A stretch of DNA of 64,000 nt from Oasisia sp. SBJ-2009 (GCA_964017155.1 OZ024854.1:68962754-69026753), one strand, 5' to 3'; counted from the stretch's first letter, positions 46,300 to 64,000 are shown. Notes: a model not told the origin generated them from the letters alone. Program-made: numbers and translations.

Positions 46300-47580
46300 A
46301 AGCCATTCGTGTTAGGTGCGTTGGTCTTTGTGCCGTGGACGGTTTCTCGGTGACGTGCGGCAAATTCTAGTTAGTGTCACCGGTGACGTGCCACACATTC
46401 TAGTTATTGTCATCGGTGACATGCCGCACATTCTAGATATTGTCATCGGTGACGTGCCGCACATTCTAGTCCTTGTCTCAATAAGGTATACTTCCTGTTA
46501 TTGTTATCAAAACAACCCGTTCGTCACGTGTGACGTTTCCAGTGACTTCACGGTGGTCCGACAGAGGGCATGCGGAATGTATTTAATAACATTTGTAGGG
46601 AAATTGTTGTGTCCACAAAGATACCACAACATTGTCCAGAAGGACACACACGTTGTACGCGGGAATGGCGGTTCTGTGTTCAATTAGTATGTAAGAATCA
46701 TTTTATTTTCCTTGTAAGCGGATAGCCAGAACAAAACGTTTAAACTCGGAACGGCAGTTTATAATAACAATGTGACAATTTAATGCATCCGATTTGTAAA
46801 TTATATATAGGCCTACATTATGATATAGGCCTATGTGTGTGCTTGCGTGCGTGCGTGCGTGATTGCGTGCGTGCGTGCGTGTGTGCGTGCGTGGGTGCGT
46901 GCGTATAAGAACCCGGGTGCTATGTTAATTACGTCACGAATGGAGAGTCCGTGGCACTGATGCAAACAAAGATTGTGAGCGTTGAGAAGTGAGGGCTTTC
47001 GCGGCCATCTCCCCTCAGGCGAGTCGGCACTGCGGGAACAACTTTGATCTCCATCAACTGGAGGTAATCCTGCACCTGGGCGACGCGGACCCTCTTTGTC
47101 CAGCTGGTGATTTCCCAAAGGTGCCCGCGTCGTCCTGCGCTCACAGCCTTTGTGACAACTGCGTAACCGCTGATTGCAGTTTGCTCAGCAGTCGTACGGC
47201 ACCGCGGCCCCATTCAGGGCGCTGTTGGGCCGTCTACGGCTCTCGTTGTGTATTCAGCCGGTCGGCCAGCAAACAGCCTGAGAGTGCGTTGCGATTGGAA
47301 CAGTTTGATGAATCAACTGGAACACGCGTGTTGTGTATTGCAGAGAAGTTGGAGAGCCGGGCAGAGGAAGAGACGGGGAGAATGAGAACGGGGGAGAGAC
47401 AACGTAATGCAATAAAATACAATCAGTTAAATAAATGTTAGTTCACAATGATAATAAAAAATACGTCACAAATGGAAATTCATGTGGTACAAATCACACA
47501 TTAATACAATAAATTGTATCATTAAAATGAATGAGTTTTGTGATGTTCATGTTTGTCAACCATTAAATAACTGTCACGTA
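46300..47580. other. Gene-free stretch with a CpG-rich block
   Basis: About 46365-46470 has four copies of a roughly 33-bp repeat (cggtgacgtgccrcacattc). About 46834-46900 is a gcgtgcgt run. About 46930-47400 is CpG-rich and open on both strands (about 150 codons plus, 95 codons minus) but resembles no family I know; it could be a promoter island or a decayed gene. Confidence 0.4.
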
Positions 47581-47585
47581 ACACT

Positions 47586-48705
47586 TAACAAGGTTTAACA
47601 AGGTTTAACAAGTTGCCGTCCAGAACCAAGCTCCAGACGGCATGTGAACAAGGAAGCCTATGGCTTATCGAGTGTTCACTTAAAAAAAAATTAAAATATA
47701 CAATATAATAAAATGCACTAAAATGCTGCTAATTAAAATGCGTTGTCTCTATAAATACATAAGTAAAATAAAATGTATACGTTGTCTCTAAAAAATATAC
47801 AAGTAAAATAAATAAATACCTAAAATATCCTACAATAACACCATTTTTTTTAATAATAAATAAATAAAAATAATTATATGAATAAATAATTTAATCAGTA
47901 TTAAAATAATTTCTAAAACATTTAAGTGTTCAACCTAGGTATGGCCCGCCCTTGCCAGATAATTGTCAATTTTATTTTTAAACATATTTACACTGCTGGC
48001 ATTTACACAATCATGACTTAAATTATTCCAATCAGTTATTGTTCTCTGGGAGAAGGATAATTTTCTGTTATCTAATCTAGAGTATGGCTTGACTAACGCT
48101 GCCTTATGCCCCGTTGTCACACTATCTTCTTTTAGTTTGAAAAACATGTTGCTATTAATATCTTCATATCCATTCAATATCTTAAAAACTTCTATTAGGT
48201 CTCCTCTTAATCTTCTAGTTTCTAATGTTGTCAATCTACAATCTAACAGGCGTCTTTCATAGGATAAATGTTTAAGTTCTGGAATTAGTTTAGTTGCCCG
48301 CCTTTGAATTCTTTCAAGTTTATCAATGTCTTTCTTTTGATATGGCCTCCATGCCTGAATGCAATATTCTAAGTGTGGCCTAACTATTGCCTCGTACAGT
48401 GGTATTATTAAAGTCTTATCCATAAATGTGATGTTTCTTCTAATTAATCCTAAAATTTGATTTCCTTTTGCAGCAGCAAGTCCACATTGCTCTGAAACTG
48501 TCATGTCGGCACTAACTGTAACTCCCAAGTCCTTTTCTTTTACACTTGTGCCTAATATAGTATTGCCTATAAAGTATTCTTTACTTACATTACCATGTCC
48601 TATGTGGATGCATTTACATTTACCAAAATTAAATAACATCTGCCATTTTTCTGACCATTTTACTAACTTGGTTAGATCATCTTGTAAACTTAGGTTTACC
48701 TTCAC
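47586..48705 (-). mobile_element. CR1/Jockey-like LINE, 5'-truncated, with 3' tail
   Basis: The coding part, 48705-47935, stays open for about 255 codons to a natural stop. It contains LTKLVKWSEKWQMLFNFGKC, KDLGVTVSADM, PLYEAIVRPHLEYCIQAWRP, IDKLERIQRRATKLIP and YERRLLDCRLTTLETRRLRG, the typical post-palm and thumb region of CR1/Jockey-clade reverse transcriptases. The endonuclease and RT catalytic core are missing. The 5' break is joined to a CACG-type microsatellite (48710-48800). Downstream come a 3' UTR of about 320 bases, a 10-bp stem-loop (47615-47641) and a terminal tandem repeat of ttgttaaacc on the minus strand (47586-47612). The uninterrupted frame suggests a recent insertion. Confidence 0.85.
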
Positions 48706-48709
48706 ACTC

Positions 48710-48800
48710 ATGCACACCCGCACGCACGCACGCAAGCACGCACGCACGCACCCACACACATACACACACACAGACAGACACACACACACACTCACTCACT
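48710..48800. repeat. CACG/CACA compound microsatellite
   Basis: cgcacgcacgcaagcacgca followed by CA and CT repeats, directly at the truncated 5' end of the LINE. Confidence 0.9.
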
Positions 48801-50400
48801 AACACACTACCTCCCATATCTAACACATAATAATGAGCATCTCGGGCCTATGTTTATGATGTGTTACCATTTACACAATAATAAATGACCTGTATGCTGT
48901 TTAACATACAGCTTTTACATCAGTTATAGAACAGATCAATGACGCACTTGACTTGCGTAGACTTTAACGATGCAAGATACACTAACTTCATCTATTGTAC
49001 ATAGTGCATATTTATACAATAGGTTTGACAGTTGTTTCTTTCCTACGCGAAGTGTTCGTCGCCACTACATGAGAACCCAACCTACTGAACCTGGGGCGGG
49101 GAGTGGGCGACTGGACCGGTCGGCAGACAAACCGACTTGACCGGTCGGCAGACATACTGTACTGTAAGTGTCGTATACGTGCTGAGAAAATACTTTCACG
49201 TAACGAAACCGTCTCGTACGTAGCTACGTGTTGCGGCTCACGTGCACATAACGCACATGTACGTCTCTGTGGCCAGTATACAGATGAGGTCCTATCCAAA
49301 ATGATGAGGGGCCAAAACATGAGCATTTTATGTGGGTAACACATCAGCATGGTAAATGTGTTTGTCGTTTAAATATTGGCGAAGCTTCGTTAAAAATAAG
49401 ACAAAGGTAAGTTATTTAAACTTTACGTTCAATAGCCTCCCCCACACCATTCATCCTTCTATGGGAAGCATTCAGCCACACAGCCAAGCTACGACTTTTA
49501 TGCAAAGATGTGTTCACAAATATCCATCGCTTTTTATATGCAGATAGGTTCTCTTTATCTAAGTGACCTAACGCTACGTGGGGTGAGCTAAATTAGCCAA
49601 GCTTCGAAATTGCCCGGTCGTCTGGGTGGAGAATACGGGCTTCTAACCACAGCGCTACGTCAGTTCACAAGCCACGTCTACAGGATATCGTCTTCTTGTT
49701 TCCTGCGTTAACTATTGACGAAAATTAGCTTTATTTCAACGACTTGGAATAACATGATGCTATTACTGTAAAAGCAGCAGCAGCAGCAGCAGCAGCAGCT
49801 GCAGCAGCAACAACAACGAAACATCATAGTACTATACAGCGTTACATTGGAGACTTGTACTAATTGTGTGCGTGTTGGTTGATTGTGTTGACCCCCCCCC
49901 CCCCCGAGCACGCACACCCCAAATTGGGGCCAGTCACTTGGGATGAAGCGAAGTGTCTTTGGGAGAGCCGCATGCGACGTTGGCGAGGAAGATTAGACTC
50001 GGCGCATCCCGCGAGAGCCAGTGAGTGTCGGTCGGTCGACACATGAGGCTCACGTCGCACGTAAACTAGTTTCGTCGCCAGCAAGCCGAGTTGAAACGAG
50101 GCTATTTACGTCACTCTCTCTTCGACGTTTCGTAATATTGACGATGTCCAGCGAAGGTCGAACGGCCGAAGTAATGACCAGTGGTGCAGATAAGTGTTCA
50201 AAGGCCGTGCTGAGATTACTGGCCGCGCTCCAGTGAAACGAGATTGCGGGGGCCGACGAAATGACTTTAGTGCAACGTAATGAAGACATGTGCGCCGTGT
50301 CGGTGGTTGTGATTGTGTTAGTGCTAGTGGTGGTGCACAGTGGCGCCAGAGGCAGTGCTGTCTCCCTTAAAAATAATGTGTATATATGGTGCGTGTGTAC

Positions 50401-50431
<31 letters not shown>

Positions 50432-50434
50432 CGC

Positions 50435-50481
<47 letters not shown>

Positions 50482-52590
50482 TGTATGCGTGGGTGTGTGT
50501 ATGTGTGTAACTATTTGACCTGCTGAAGGCATGTGAATTTGTGAAAAAGACAAAGAAGAAAGGTAGCCCTTTTAAATGCTTGCCCTGTTAACCCAGCCAC
50601 ATACATAATCCTACTGTTTAACATGGTACCAAATTTCGCATTCAACATATATAGCATAATTTTTATGTTCATTCAATGCAGGCCGTTCCTTGCCTAAATA
50701 AGTTATAGTACTATTACTACAACTACTAATAATACTTCAACACCAACGTTTATGCATGCATACTCGTTAATTTCATGACTAGGCAATACATTTTATTTGC
50801 ATTTGAGGTTTTTTAATTGCCTATCTTGTCAGGAGAATTCCATAGCTTCATATCTGTGATCGATAGACACATACTGTTAAGACAAATCATGTGTAAAATT
50901 GTATGCCTTCTTGTTACATACATACTCAGACATACTAAAAATAGTTGTACATTGTTTGGCAATTGAATATGATTTATCTTGAGCATAGTTTAGCAGTTCT
51001 TAACTCCATTATATCAGGTAATTTAAGAATGTGCACATTATAAAATAACACTGTCATACGGTCCAATTTCTTAGCACTGCAGAGTAACCTTATTAGTACT
51101 TTTCTGAAGACTAAGCATTCAAGACCTGTGTTGACGCGACCAGACATGTCTCCCGCCTGTCTCTCGTGTCTCGGCTCCGTCGGTGGCTGTCCTTGTCGCG
51201 TTGGAGGTGGCTGTCCTTGTCGCGTTGGAGCGGGCGGTGTCTCCAGTGGACACGGGGAGAGCAATCAGGGTTATTTAGTCTCAAGTCATAAACGCCAACT
51301 TTAAATCAGACACCAACAGCGATACTCCCGAGTATAGTGTCTTAGAATCAGAATTGCAACTAGTGCGGCCGCGAGCATTGAAAAGCAGATCAAGCTTTGC
51401 GTAGAATTGTACACAGGAACCGTTAAGCGTCCATTATTGCGCGAATTGCACGCACGAAGTGAATTAATTAATGACCTGTCGGGTGCCCTTTAGTATGTTA
51501 TCGCGAATTACTAGTTCTACGAATCTTGTAATGAGTGGTGTGCGGAGTATTGTCCATACATGTGATTACATTTAATGACGAATTACGATGTTATAATTCA
51601 ATGCGGGGAAGTGAACTACAATACAAAATCGTCATAAAATCCCCTGTCAAAGTGTTATACAGAACACTGAGTGCGTCTGTAATTATATTCCATCCGATGG
51701 TTATTTCACAATAATAATAATAATAATAATAATAGTTCCTGTTTCACCAGTTGTTTTAATTACATCTTCCTCTCTCTGCATATGTTATTCAAAGAAATGC
51801 TAGACATTGACTACAATAAAATGTAGACCAATATAGAAACCAAATAATAATATTTTTAAGTGAACTATAGCATATAAGCCGGGTCTGGTTCGAATAAAGT
51901 CCGCACAAGATATGCTCTGGACCGAACCACCTTCCTACTAGACTTTCAAAATAGTAATCAATTAATTAATACAAGACTTGACAATGGATTGACCTATCCA
52001 AAATGCCACAGACATTATGATATTTACTAGGAACATAGAAAGCGATAGACAACTAATTTACTGTCACCTGTCACCTGTCAACACTTCCTAACTTACAGAC
52101 CCTCGACGCACAGCAGCAGTAAAGAAACCCAATACTCGTCGACAAGTATCGTTATGCAACGGACACGCAAGCAAACTCAGCGTGTTTTGCGGGACGGTTG
52201 ACATTAAAGTCGTCTGGCGCGTGTTTCCGGGGCACCAGCGAGTTCTTCGACTTGCTGCCGAGTTAGGCCCCGTCAAGGTCGACCTGCCGCCCGCAGTTAT
52301 GCGACTAACGAGGCCCCAAAACGAGGCCTAATGTTTCTGGGTTGTGTTAAACAAACTGTTTCCGTCTAAAGTATACATATTTGGAATGCTTACGGCTGTT
52401 GGCCAAATTTCACTAATGCAACGTTGTCGGCTTCGTTACCCGCAGACACCGCCCCGAACTAGGGGGTCATTGATAGTATTATATACTACCTTGGCTTGGT
52501 ATATTGCCAAAACAATATAATATAGATATTTCCCGAACCAACGGTAGGGTGCTTCGTCTCACTTATTGTGTTTTATATAAAACTCAATAA
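48800..52590. other. Gene-free stretch
   Basis: Contains a CAG/CAA trinucleotide run (about 49771-49816), a C run (about 49891-49906), a GT/GC alternating block (about 50399-50500) and an AAT run (about 51711-51734). A CpG-rich patch lies at about 49960-50270. No coding exon is recognised. Confidence 0.5.
49590..49660 (-). other. tRNA-like SINE fragment
   Basis: Minus-strand TAGCGCTGTGGTTAGA is a good A box and D-arm, and about 35 bases later atttcgaagc resembles a B-box core. Probably the tRNA-derived head of a SINE. Confidence 0.4.
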
Positions 52591-52592
52591 GT

Positions 52593-52855
<263 letters not shown>

Positions 52856-53386
52856 TGTATGACGCTTCTCTCGCAAGTTTGTTTACAAACATCGACGTCG
52901 TGCACAACGTTCAGCCGTGCAGTGGGCCTACATGTTACGCGAGACGTGATAATCAGCACGTTCCTGGCGGACAGACAAGGTCGTTGCGACCTGGCGGATG
53001 TCAGTCGGAGGAGGATTCGTTTAAGAAACGATACTTCACCGATATAAAACAGATGCTTCGTTACAAGCTACTTTACGTGCGCCGCTTGTTAATTCGGTTA
53101 CTTTTACGATGGACGTATTTAGATGTCTTTAATGACTATATCATATCCCAGTAATGAGTGAGTCAACGCAAAAAAATACAAACACAATATCCATGCATTC
53201 ATATTAGATACTATAGAACCTCTTTTGCGGGACGTCTATATTGAAAGACCACCTGTCGTTGACGACCGGTTCCTTACTTTCCCATGACAGTCTTTGCACT
53301 GCTAACAGACCTACCATAGACGATCACTAGTCTTCCTAATTGGTGTTCGCTCGAGCCAGGTTCTGTACAGCGTGTATCGTGTTATT

Positions 53387-53400
53387 CGCTAGGTGGCAGC
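53387..53400 (+). promoter_or_regulatory. CTCF-like motif
   Basis: cgctaggtggcagc matches the AGGTGGCAG core plus the preceding C-T pair of the CTCF consensus. Motif match only. Confidence 0.3.
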
Positions 53401-54472
53401 ACAAAACCAAAAAATCGATACTTGGGAAATATTAATAAAAGAAATTAATGTGTTCCATATGAAAAACAATCAGACTTGTTTGTTGATAACTGTAGTTCAC
53501 GCAGTCCACCTGTCTAAATGCATTTGGCTGTAACGTCATGCATTGGTGACATTGTATTTTGCCCTGACCAAAGACATTGCATTAACCCCGCAGCACCACC
53601 CGTCCTGTGTCCGACATGATGCCGGGACATCTCCGCAATTACTCACTTCGGCCAATCGTAATGTCCACCCCGGAGACTCTGAGGGTACTTTAAAGTGACC
53701 GCCCGGGGGCCACAGCGCAGCTAATTATACCATCAAACATATGAAAACATTACCGCACACGGCGGCTCAGACTGTCAACCTATGAACGTCATGCACCCAG
53801 TGACTGATTTAGTGGACAACAAATCTACCGATGGCGACGGAGATTGTTTCGACGGAACTTGTCGAATACATCACATCACGCAGCACGTTTTTGGGCGAGA
53901 ATCGTAAATCACCCGCCTCGTCGTTTGACATTTTCGTTTCGAAAACGCGGCACAGTTGACACTTGACAAAGCTCCTTTAACTACCTATCACATACACCAA
54001 TTCAGCCCAACATAGCCAAACTAAATGCGAGTACCAGGCAGGTAGGCAGACAGGTAGGTAGGCAGAAACGCACGCACGCACGCACGCACGCACACGACGA
54101 ATGCCCGTTTTAAATTAAGAACCAATAGGGCTACCCGCTACCGTATCAATTTAAAGTCCACTTTTTTTATTTCCCTCCTTTAAAAAGTTAATCGATGACC
54201 TCTTTCGTCTGTTTTAAATTCTGTATATTTATATTACCACTGACAATTCAACGCCAAACTCTGGAGAATGTCCTGACGTGAACTGGTAATCACTGTTTAA
54301 GAATATTGAAAGATAAGGCTACCTTTATATTAATAATTCTTACACTTATTCATCATACTTCGTGAATAAGGTAGTTAACTAAAACTGCATTGAACACGAA
54401 ATACTGAAATAGATGTATCATGTACTGTGTATTAGTGTAACATTAATGTACGAAATGTATGTTAATATAAAC

Positions 54473-54645
54473 TGTGGGGCACTGACGTAGTGGATAGACC
54501 ATCGGACTATCAACTGACGTAGTCCTGGATCGAGTCATGTCTTGCCGTGTCGAACCTTGGGCAAATTCGTTCAGTCTATGTTGCTTCTGTTCAATCAGCT
54601 GCGTGAATGGGTACCTGGCTATAGACTGTGATGAAGGTATGTTTA
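54473..54645 (+). mobile_element. tRNA-derived SINE
   Basis: The head has an A-box-like tagtggatagacc (54488) and a B-box-like ggatcgagtc (54527). The body has ccttgggcaa (54555), ttgcttctgttcaatcagct (54581) and gaatgggtacctggc (54605). The last two words are hallmarks of a conserved SINE central domain spread widely in deuterostomes and molluscs. Strand is set by the head-to-body order. The tail is not clear. Confidence 0.7.
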
Positions 54646-55946
54646 TAATAAGGTTCGCACATAAGTTGCATCGTCGCTGAATGTTTCCCAGAGAAGTCGA
54701 TATAATGATCGATCGATCGATCGAGCTTTTAGCCAATTGATCGTTCGAACAGGCTTGCCAGGGCGTAAAAGGCACTGCGTGGTTCAGATAAGTTTCGAAA
54801 CAATATGAATTAAGACCTGTCGAATCATCACATAATAGAACTATGTTACACACAAAAACTAACTTCGTATGCCAATATATTATGTACAGAAGACAGTTTA
54901 AATGTAATTCTTTCGCAACACATGTTACACGGATTTTAGTTGTTTATAACGTTACATAAACAAAACTTGTATTGCATATTGAAAGTTGTATATGTGGTTA
55001 TATTTTAGTTATTTTGCCATTTACAAATATTAGACATCTCAGTTTAATTTCCCATATGTATTGCTTAAACGACCGCTATACTTACATATACATGTTATTA
55101 TTATCTGTAAATAACGTTTACTTTATCTTATATTAGCAGTCCTGTTTATTCACAGACGATAAGACATTTAAATTTGGTTGATTAACAATGTTTACATGTA
55201 GGGCTAGCGAAATAGATGTAAACAGAATGTATCAATGTTTCTTTTTCTCCAAGGCCATCGTAGATTGCACAATAAACATTCATTGTCCGTAAACCTGACG
55301 ACAACAACGTATAGTTTCACTGCCGTGACGCACCGCGTACAATTCTCCGAAATGACACGCAAACGAGTCCATTCATTGGTAGTTCACCTGCAGTGTCAGT
55401 ACACAATGAGTTGCCTCTAGCTAGGGGACAAAATGGACACAACAGCACACGTAGCTGTGGATGTATAGTACGGTAAAGCAGGACTCCTAAGGAATTCCCA
55501 CAGCTCCAGACGACTCGCTTGTTGGCGCTGGTTTTGGGCGTAAATAACGCTAGTTAAAAATGTTGACCCAAAAAATCCCTAGAGCGGATGTATTCGTACA
55601 CACAACGTACACATATTTACACTCGAGAGCTCGTCAACACTACAGCTGTCACTTATCTGGCAGCAGGTCATTTGCTTACGTCACTCCCGCCCCGCGCTAT
55701 CTCTATCACTCACAACCAGATAATGAATGCGAACAAAGCAGTAATATAAATGTGCCGTTAAATACACGTTCGTCGTCGAACGCGCGGCCCCGTCTACACC
55801 CATTTCAATAGACTATTCAATACTCAAAGCCTGTCAAAGCTCGGCCAAGTAAACACAAAGGCTTCTCTGCATTGATAGTCGCCGGCCATACAGCCCCGCA
55901 GTGCCGCTCATTAGTATGCAGCAGGTCACCGCGCCGAACTAGCCAG

Positions 55947-56090
55947 CCAATGACGTGGGCGCCCGAACCGGTGCAGCGCGTGATGAGTAAAAATAGCAAC
56001 GCCGTATAAGGTTATCGTGAGCAGCTACTGGGCGCGGATTGGTTGGCACCGTTAAATGGGTCACGATGACGTCGAGTGACGCTGACGTCA
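55947..56090 (+). promoter_or_regulatory. BTG gene upstream control region
   Basis: Within 190 bases upstream of the TATA box lie CCAAT followed directly by TGACGT (55947-55955), a CArG-like ccgtataagg with one mismatch (56002-56011), an inverted CCAAT (56038-56042) and a perfect palindromic CRE TGACGTCA (56083-56090). CRE and SRF-type sites fit an immediate-early, growth-factor- or cAMP-responsive gene, as known for vertebrate BTG2. Motif matches only. Confidence 0.5.
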
Positions 56091-56132
56091 GGATATGTTT
56101 ACTGCAAGCTCGAGCAGACAAAGAACGGGCTC

Positions 56133-56140
56133 TATATATA
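56133..56140 (+). promoter_or_regulatory. TATA box of the BTG gene
   Basis: tatatata, about 43 bases downstream of the CRE and about 350 bases upstream of the start codon. A transcription start near 56160-56170 is inferred. Confidence 0.55.
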
Positions 56141-56490
56141 TTGCCTGTCGTGTGTTGGACAGAGCGAAGGAAGGGCGAGAACTAGAACTGTTTCGAAGGA
56201 ATAAATCGCCGGTTGTAGCTGTGTTTACTAACAGTGTGGTGTTCACAACTGGATAGTGGCATCGAACTGACTGGGTGTGCGGATTTGACGGGAGAACGAT
56301 TGAAAATTCATTCGACTGCGCGGGCTGACCTACATTGCGCGAGAAAGACGACCGCCGCCATTGCTGTTTTCGTTCCGTGGCAAGCAAACGTACGAGCTTT
56401 TGGGTTATGCGTGTGACGCACGGCCTGAATAACTAACCACCGCCGGACTACATCACTGGATATTCGTACAACGTTTCGCTGATTACATTC

Positions 56491-57006
56491 ATGATGAAGG
56501 GAGAAGTCAAAAGCGCTGTCGACTTCGTTTCGAACCTGCTTCGCTGTCGCAATATGGAGCCGGGCAAGCTGGAGGCGTTTCGACAGAAACTACACCAGGT
56601 ACTGGCGAATCACTATCAAAATCACTGGTTCCCAGACAAACCAACGAAGGGCAGCGGCTACCGATGCATTCGTATCGTCAACAACAAGATGGACCCACTT
56701 CTCGACAAAGCCGGCGCGGCGTCGGGAGTTTCCGAAAACGAGTTGTTGTCGTTTCTGCCGAGCGAGTTGACGGTATGGGTCGACCCGAGCGAAGTGTCGT
56801 ATCGAATTGGCGAGGACGGCAGCATCGGGGTTCTGTTCGGCGACGACGTGAAGGAGGAATCGGACGACGAGGAGGAGCAACAACAACAACAACAACCGTC
56901 GTCCATTCAGGATTTCTCTCTACCCAACTACTCGGACATCCGCTGCTGTTTAGGCAAACAGACGCAGGACGGCATGAGTCTGGTCGCAGCATTCGTCGCC
57001 AGTTAG
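56491..57006 (+). CDS. BTG1/BTG2-type anti-proliferative protein
   Basis: 171 residues. The BTG/Tob domain fills residues 4-117. Box A runs through HYQNHWFPDKPTKGSGYRCI (41-60), and box B through LPSELTVWVDPSEVSYRIGE (89-108) followed by DGSIGVLF. The tail has an acidic stretch (KEESDDEEE), a short polyglutamine from a CAA repeat (130-135), and a region with PNYSDIRCC. Length equals human BTG1 (171) and is far shorter than Tob, so it belongs to the BTG1/2 side. Known role of the family: box A and B bind the CAF1 deadenylase of CCR4-NOT and promote mRNA deadenylation and growth arrest. The coding region is one uninterrupted exon, whereas vertebrate BTG1/2 have an intron before HYxxHW. Two start codons are adjacent (M1, M2). 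Confidence 0.95.
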   Translation: MMKGEVKSAVDFVSNLLRCRNMEPGKLEAFRQKLHQVLANHYQNHWFPDKPTKGSGYRCIRIVNNKMDPLLDKAGAASGVSENELLSFLPSELTVWVDPSEVSYRIGEDGSIGVLFGDDVKEESDDEEEQQQQQQPSSIQDFSLPNYSDIRCCLGKQTQDGMSLVAAFVAS

Positions 57007-58082
57007 TCTTCGGACGGTCGGTAATGTCGCTGCCTTGGCACGACAGAAACCCCCAGAACTGTATGCTCTGCCGTCCCCTTCACTTAAGGATCTCGTTTAA
57101 CTTGGCTGGTGAACTGTTGCTTCGATGCCGACGCCACGGTATCGGGGCTAAGCGTCCCTGCATTGCTGACAGATGGATAGATGGACGAATTCGGATAGAA
57201 CGCGTTTAGCAATAGCACCGATATGTTTCACCGAACTTGATTTGTCGGCGTTGTTGTTGACAATTTCTTAGGTGGTGATGATGTGTGAAACAGAAGGATT
57301 GGTTTAACACCCGTCCGACAACTCAGGAACGTTGCGTTCAGTGCTTTGCTTACCGTTCCCTCTAACTTGACGACGGCGCCCTCACACGCGAGAGGGCGTT
57401 GCATTTCTTCGGACTTGAGGTCGCCGAGTTGGTGTGCGATTAACTAGTTTAGTTGGCTGACGTCAGTAACATGGTGCATGTGTTCAGCGGACGAATTTTA
57501 CGCAGTATTTTTTGAACTGTGACTATGCTGCTACTGTTATTACTATTATTATTAACGATGACCAGTGTAAATCTTGAGATTTTATTGTATAAATATAGTA
57601 TAAAGTGTACATTGTAAATGTAGATATATATTATATATTATACCGTTCACGGAGGAGTCACAGGTCGACACAACAGAAAGGCAGCTTTGACGTGTGGTGT
57701 GTGCCTGCGCACGTTGTGCGTGCGTTAGTGCGGGCGCCAGGCGCCGTATTTATTTTGCGAGGTGCGTGTGTTATATGCGCATTTGAAATTCCCGAAAGAT
57801 GGGAGCCAAATTTGTGACGTTGGTCGCAAACTTGGGTCTGGTCCTCCGTGACTGGTGTGCTACAGTCAAGAGCGAATGAGAGAATACTTAACTGTCTTTC
57901 ACACGCAATAAGCGAGTCCTGTTGTGTGGCTGGTTCCTGCGAGCGAATGTGTACATTCTGTAAGTATGGCGCATGCGTGTAAATGTATAGTGTAACATAC
58001 GAGGCATATTTTCGCATTTTGCAAATGTGCATTTACATGTTTTTAAGAAAAGAAAAAATCTCAAGACGTGTAATAATGAAAT

Positions 58083-58088
58083 AATAAA
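58083..58088 (+). terminator. Probable polyadenylation signal of the BTG gene
   Basis: AATAAA about 1.08 kb after the stop codon, the best candidate in the AT-rich 3' UTR. An upstream tataaata variant lies near 57590. Confidence 0.4.
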
Positions 58089-58094
58089 TGTTAC

Positions 58095-64000
<5,906 letters not shown>

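Larger units (their letters stand above)
52860..55900. other. Gene-free stretch between microsatellite and BTG promoter region
   Basis: No coding exon is recognised. Holds a CTCF-like motif (53387), short gcag/cgca repeats (about 54040-54096), a GATC run (about 54707-54725) and the SINE at 54473. Confidence 0.5.

Noticed and set aside
53305..53340. Minus-strand GGAAGACTAGTGAT, identical to the first part of miR-7
   Set aside because: The match stops after 14 bases, the following conserved bases differ, and no complementary arm for a hairpin precursor is present on either side.

Overview
This is a eukaryotic, almost certainly metazoan, window. The genes have GT-AG introns, long AT-rich gene-free spacers, microsatellites and remnants of several animal retroelement classes (a CR1/Jockey-like LINE, an RTE-like LINE, a Penelope-like GIY-YIG fragment and a tRNA-derived SINE). 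A marine invertebrate, possibly a mollusc or other lophotrochozoan, fits best, but the sequence does not settle the phylum. Nothing prokaryotic (operons, Shine-Dalgarno sites, CRISPR) is present. Three protein-coding genes can be supported. (1) A GT61-family glycosyltransferase (27102-28571, +) has a 489-codon single coding exon behind a splice acceptor and encodes a type II Golgi/ER membrane enzyme. (2) A CDK20/CCRK-like protein kinase (-) has six coding exons resolved here between 44062 and 37834; they join in phase and run from the start codon to the activation segment, but the C-terminal half was not found. (3) A BTG1/BTG2-type anti-proliferative protein (56491-57006, +) lies in one uninterrupted exon behind a TATA box and a consensus CRE. 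The genes share no pathway: one is a secretory-pathway enzyme, one a cilium/cell-cycle kinase and one a CCR4-NOT adaptor. Layout. 0.2-0.93 kb is a foldback element with a 57-bp perfect terminal inverted repeat and an inner 45-bp hairpin. 1-6.3 kb is gene-free with some CpG-rich blocks. 6.4-42 kb is very dense in tandem repeats: about twenty unrelated minisatellites with units of 7 to 69 bp cover roughly two-fifths of the sequence, by my rough sum of array lengths. They surround and penetrate the glycosyltransferase and kinase genes, and several sit within tens of bases of splice sites. 42-56 kb holds the 5' part of the kinase gene and the retroelement remnants. 56-58.1 kb is the BTG gene. 58.1-64 kb shows no recognisable gene, only a 219-bp CA microsatellite. 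Smaller mobile elements include a four-copy MITE-like family at 6.3, 8.6, 10.3 and 15.9 kb, a two-copy dispersed repeat at 6.0 and 17.8 kb in opposite orientation, and a foldback inside kinase intron 1. The very long open frames over the minisatellites (up to about 740 codons) arise because units whose length is a multiple of three lack stops; they are not proposed as genes. All coordinates were read by eye. Copy numbers of tandem arrays are estimates from array length divided by unit length.
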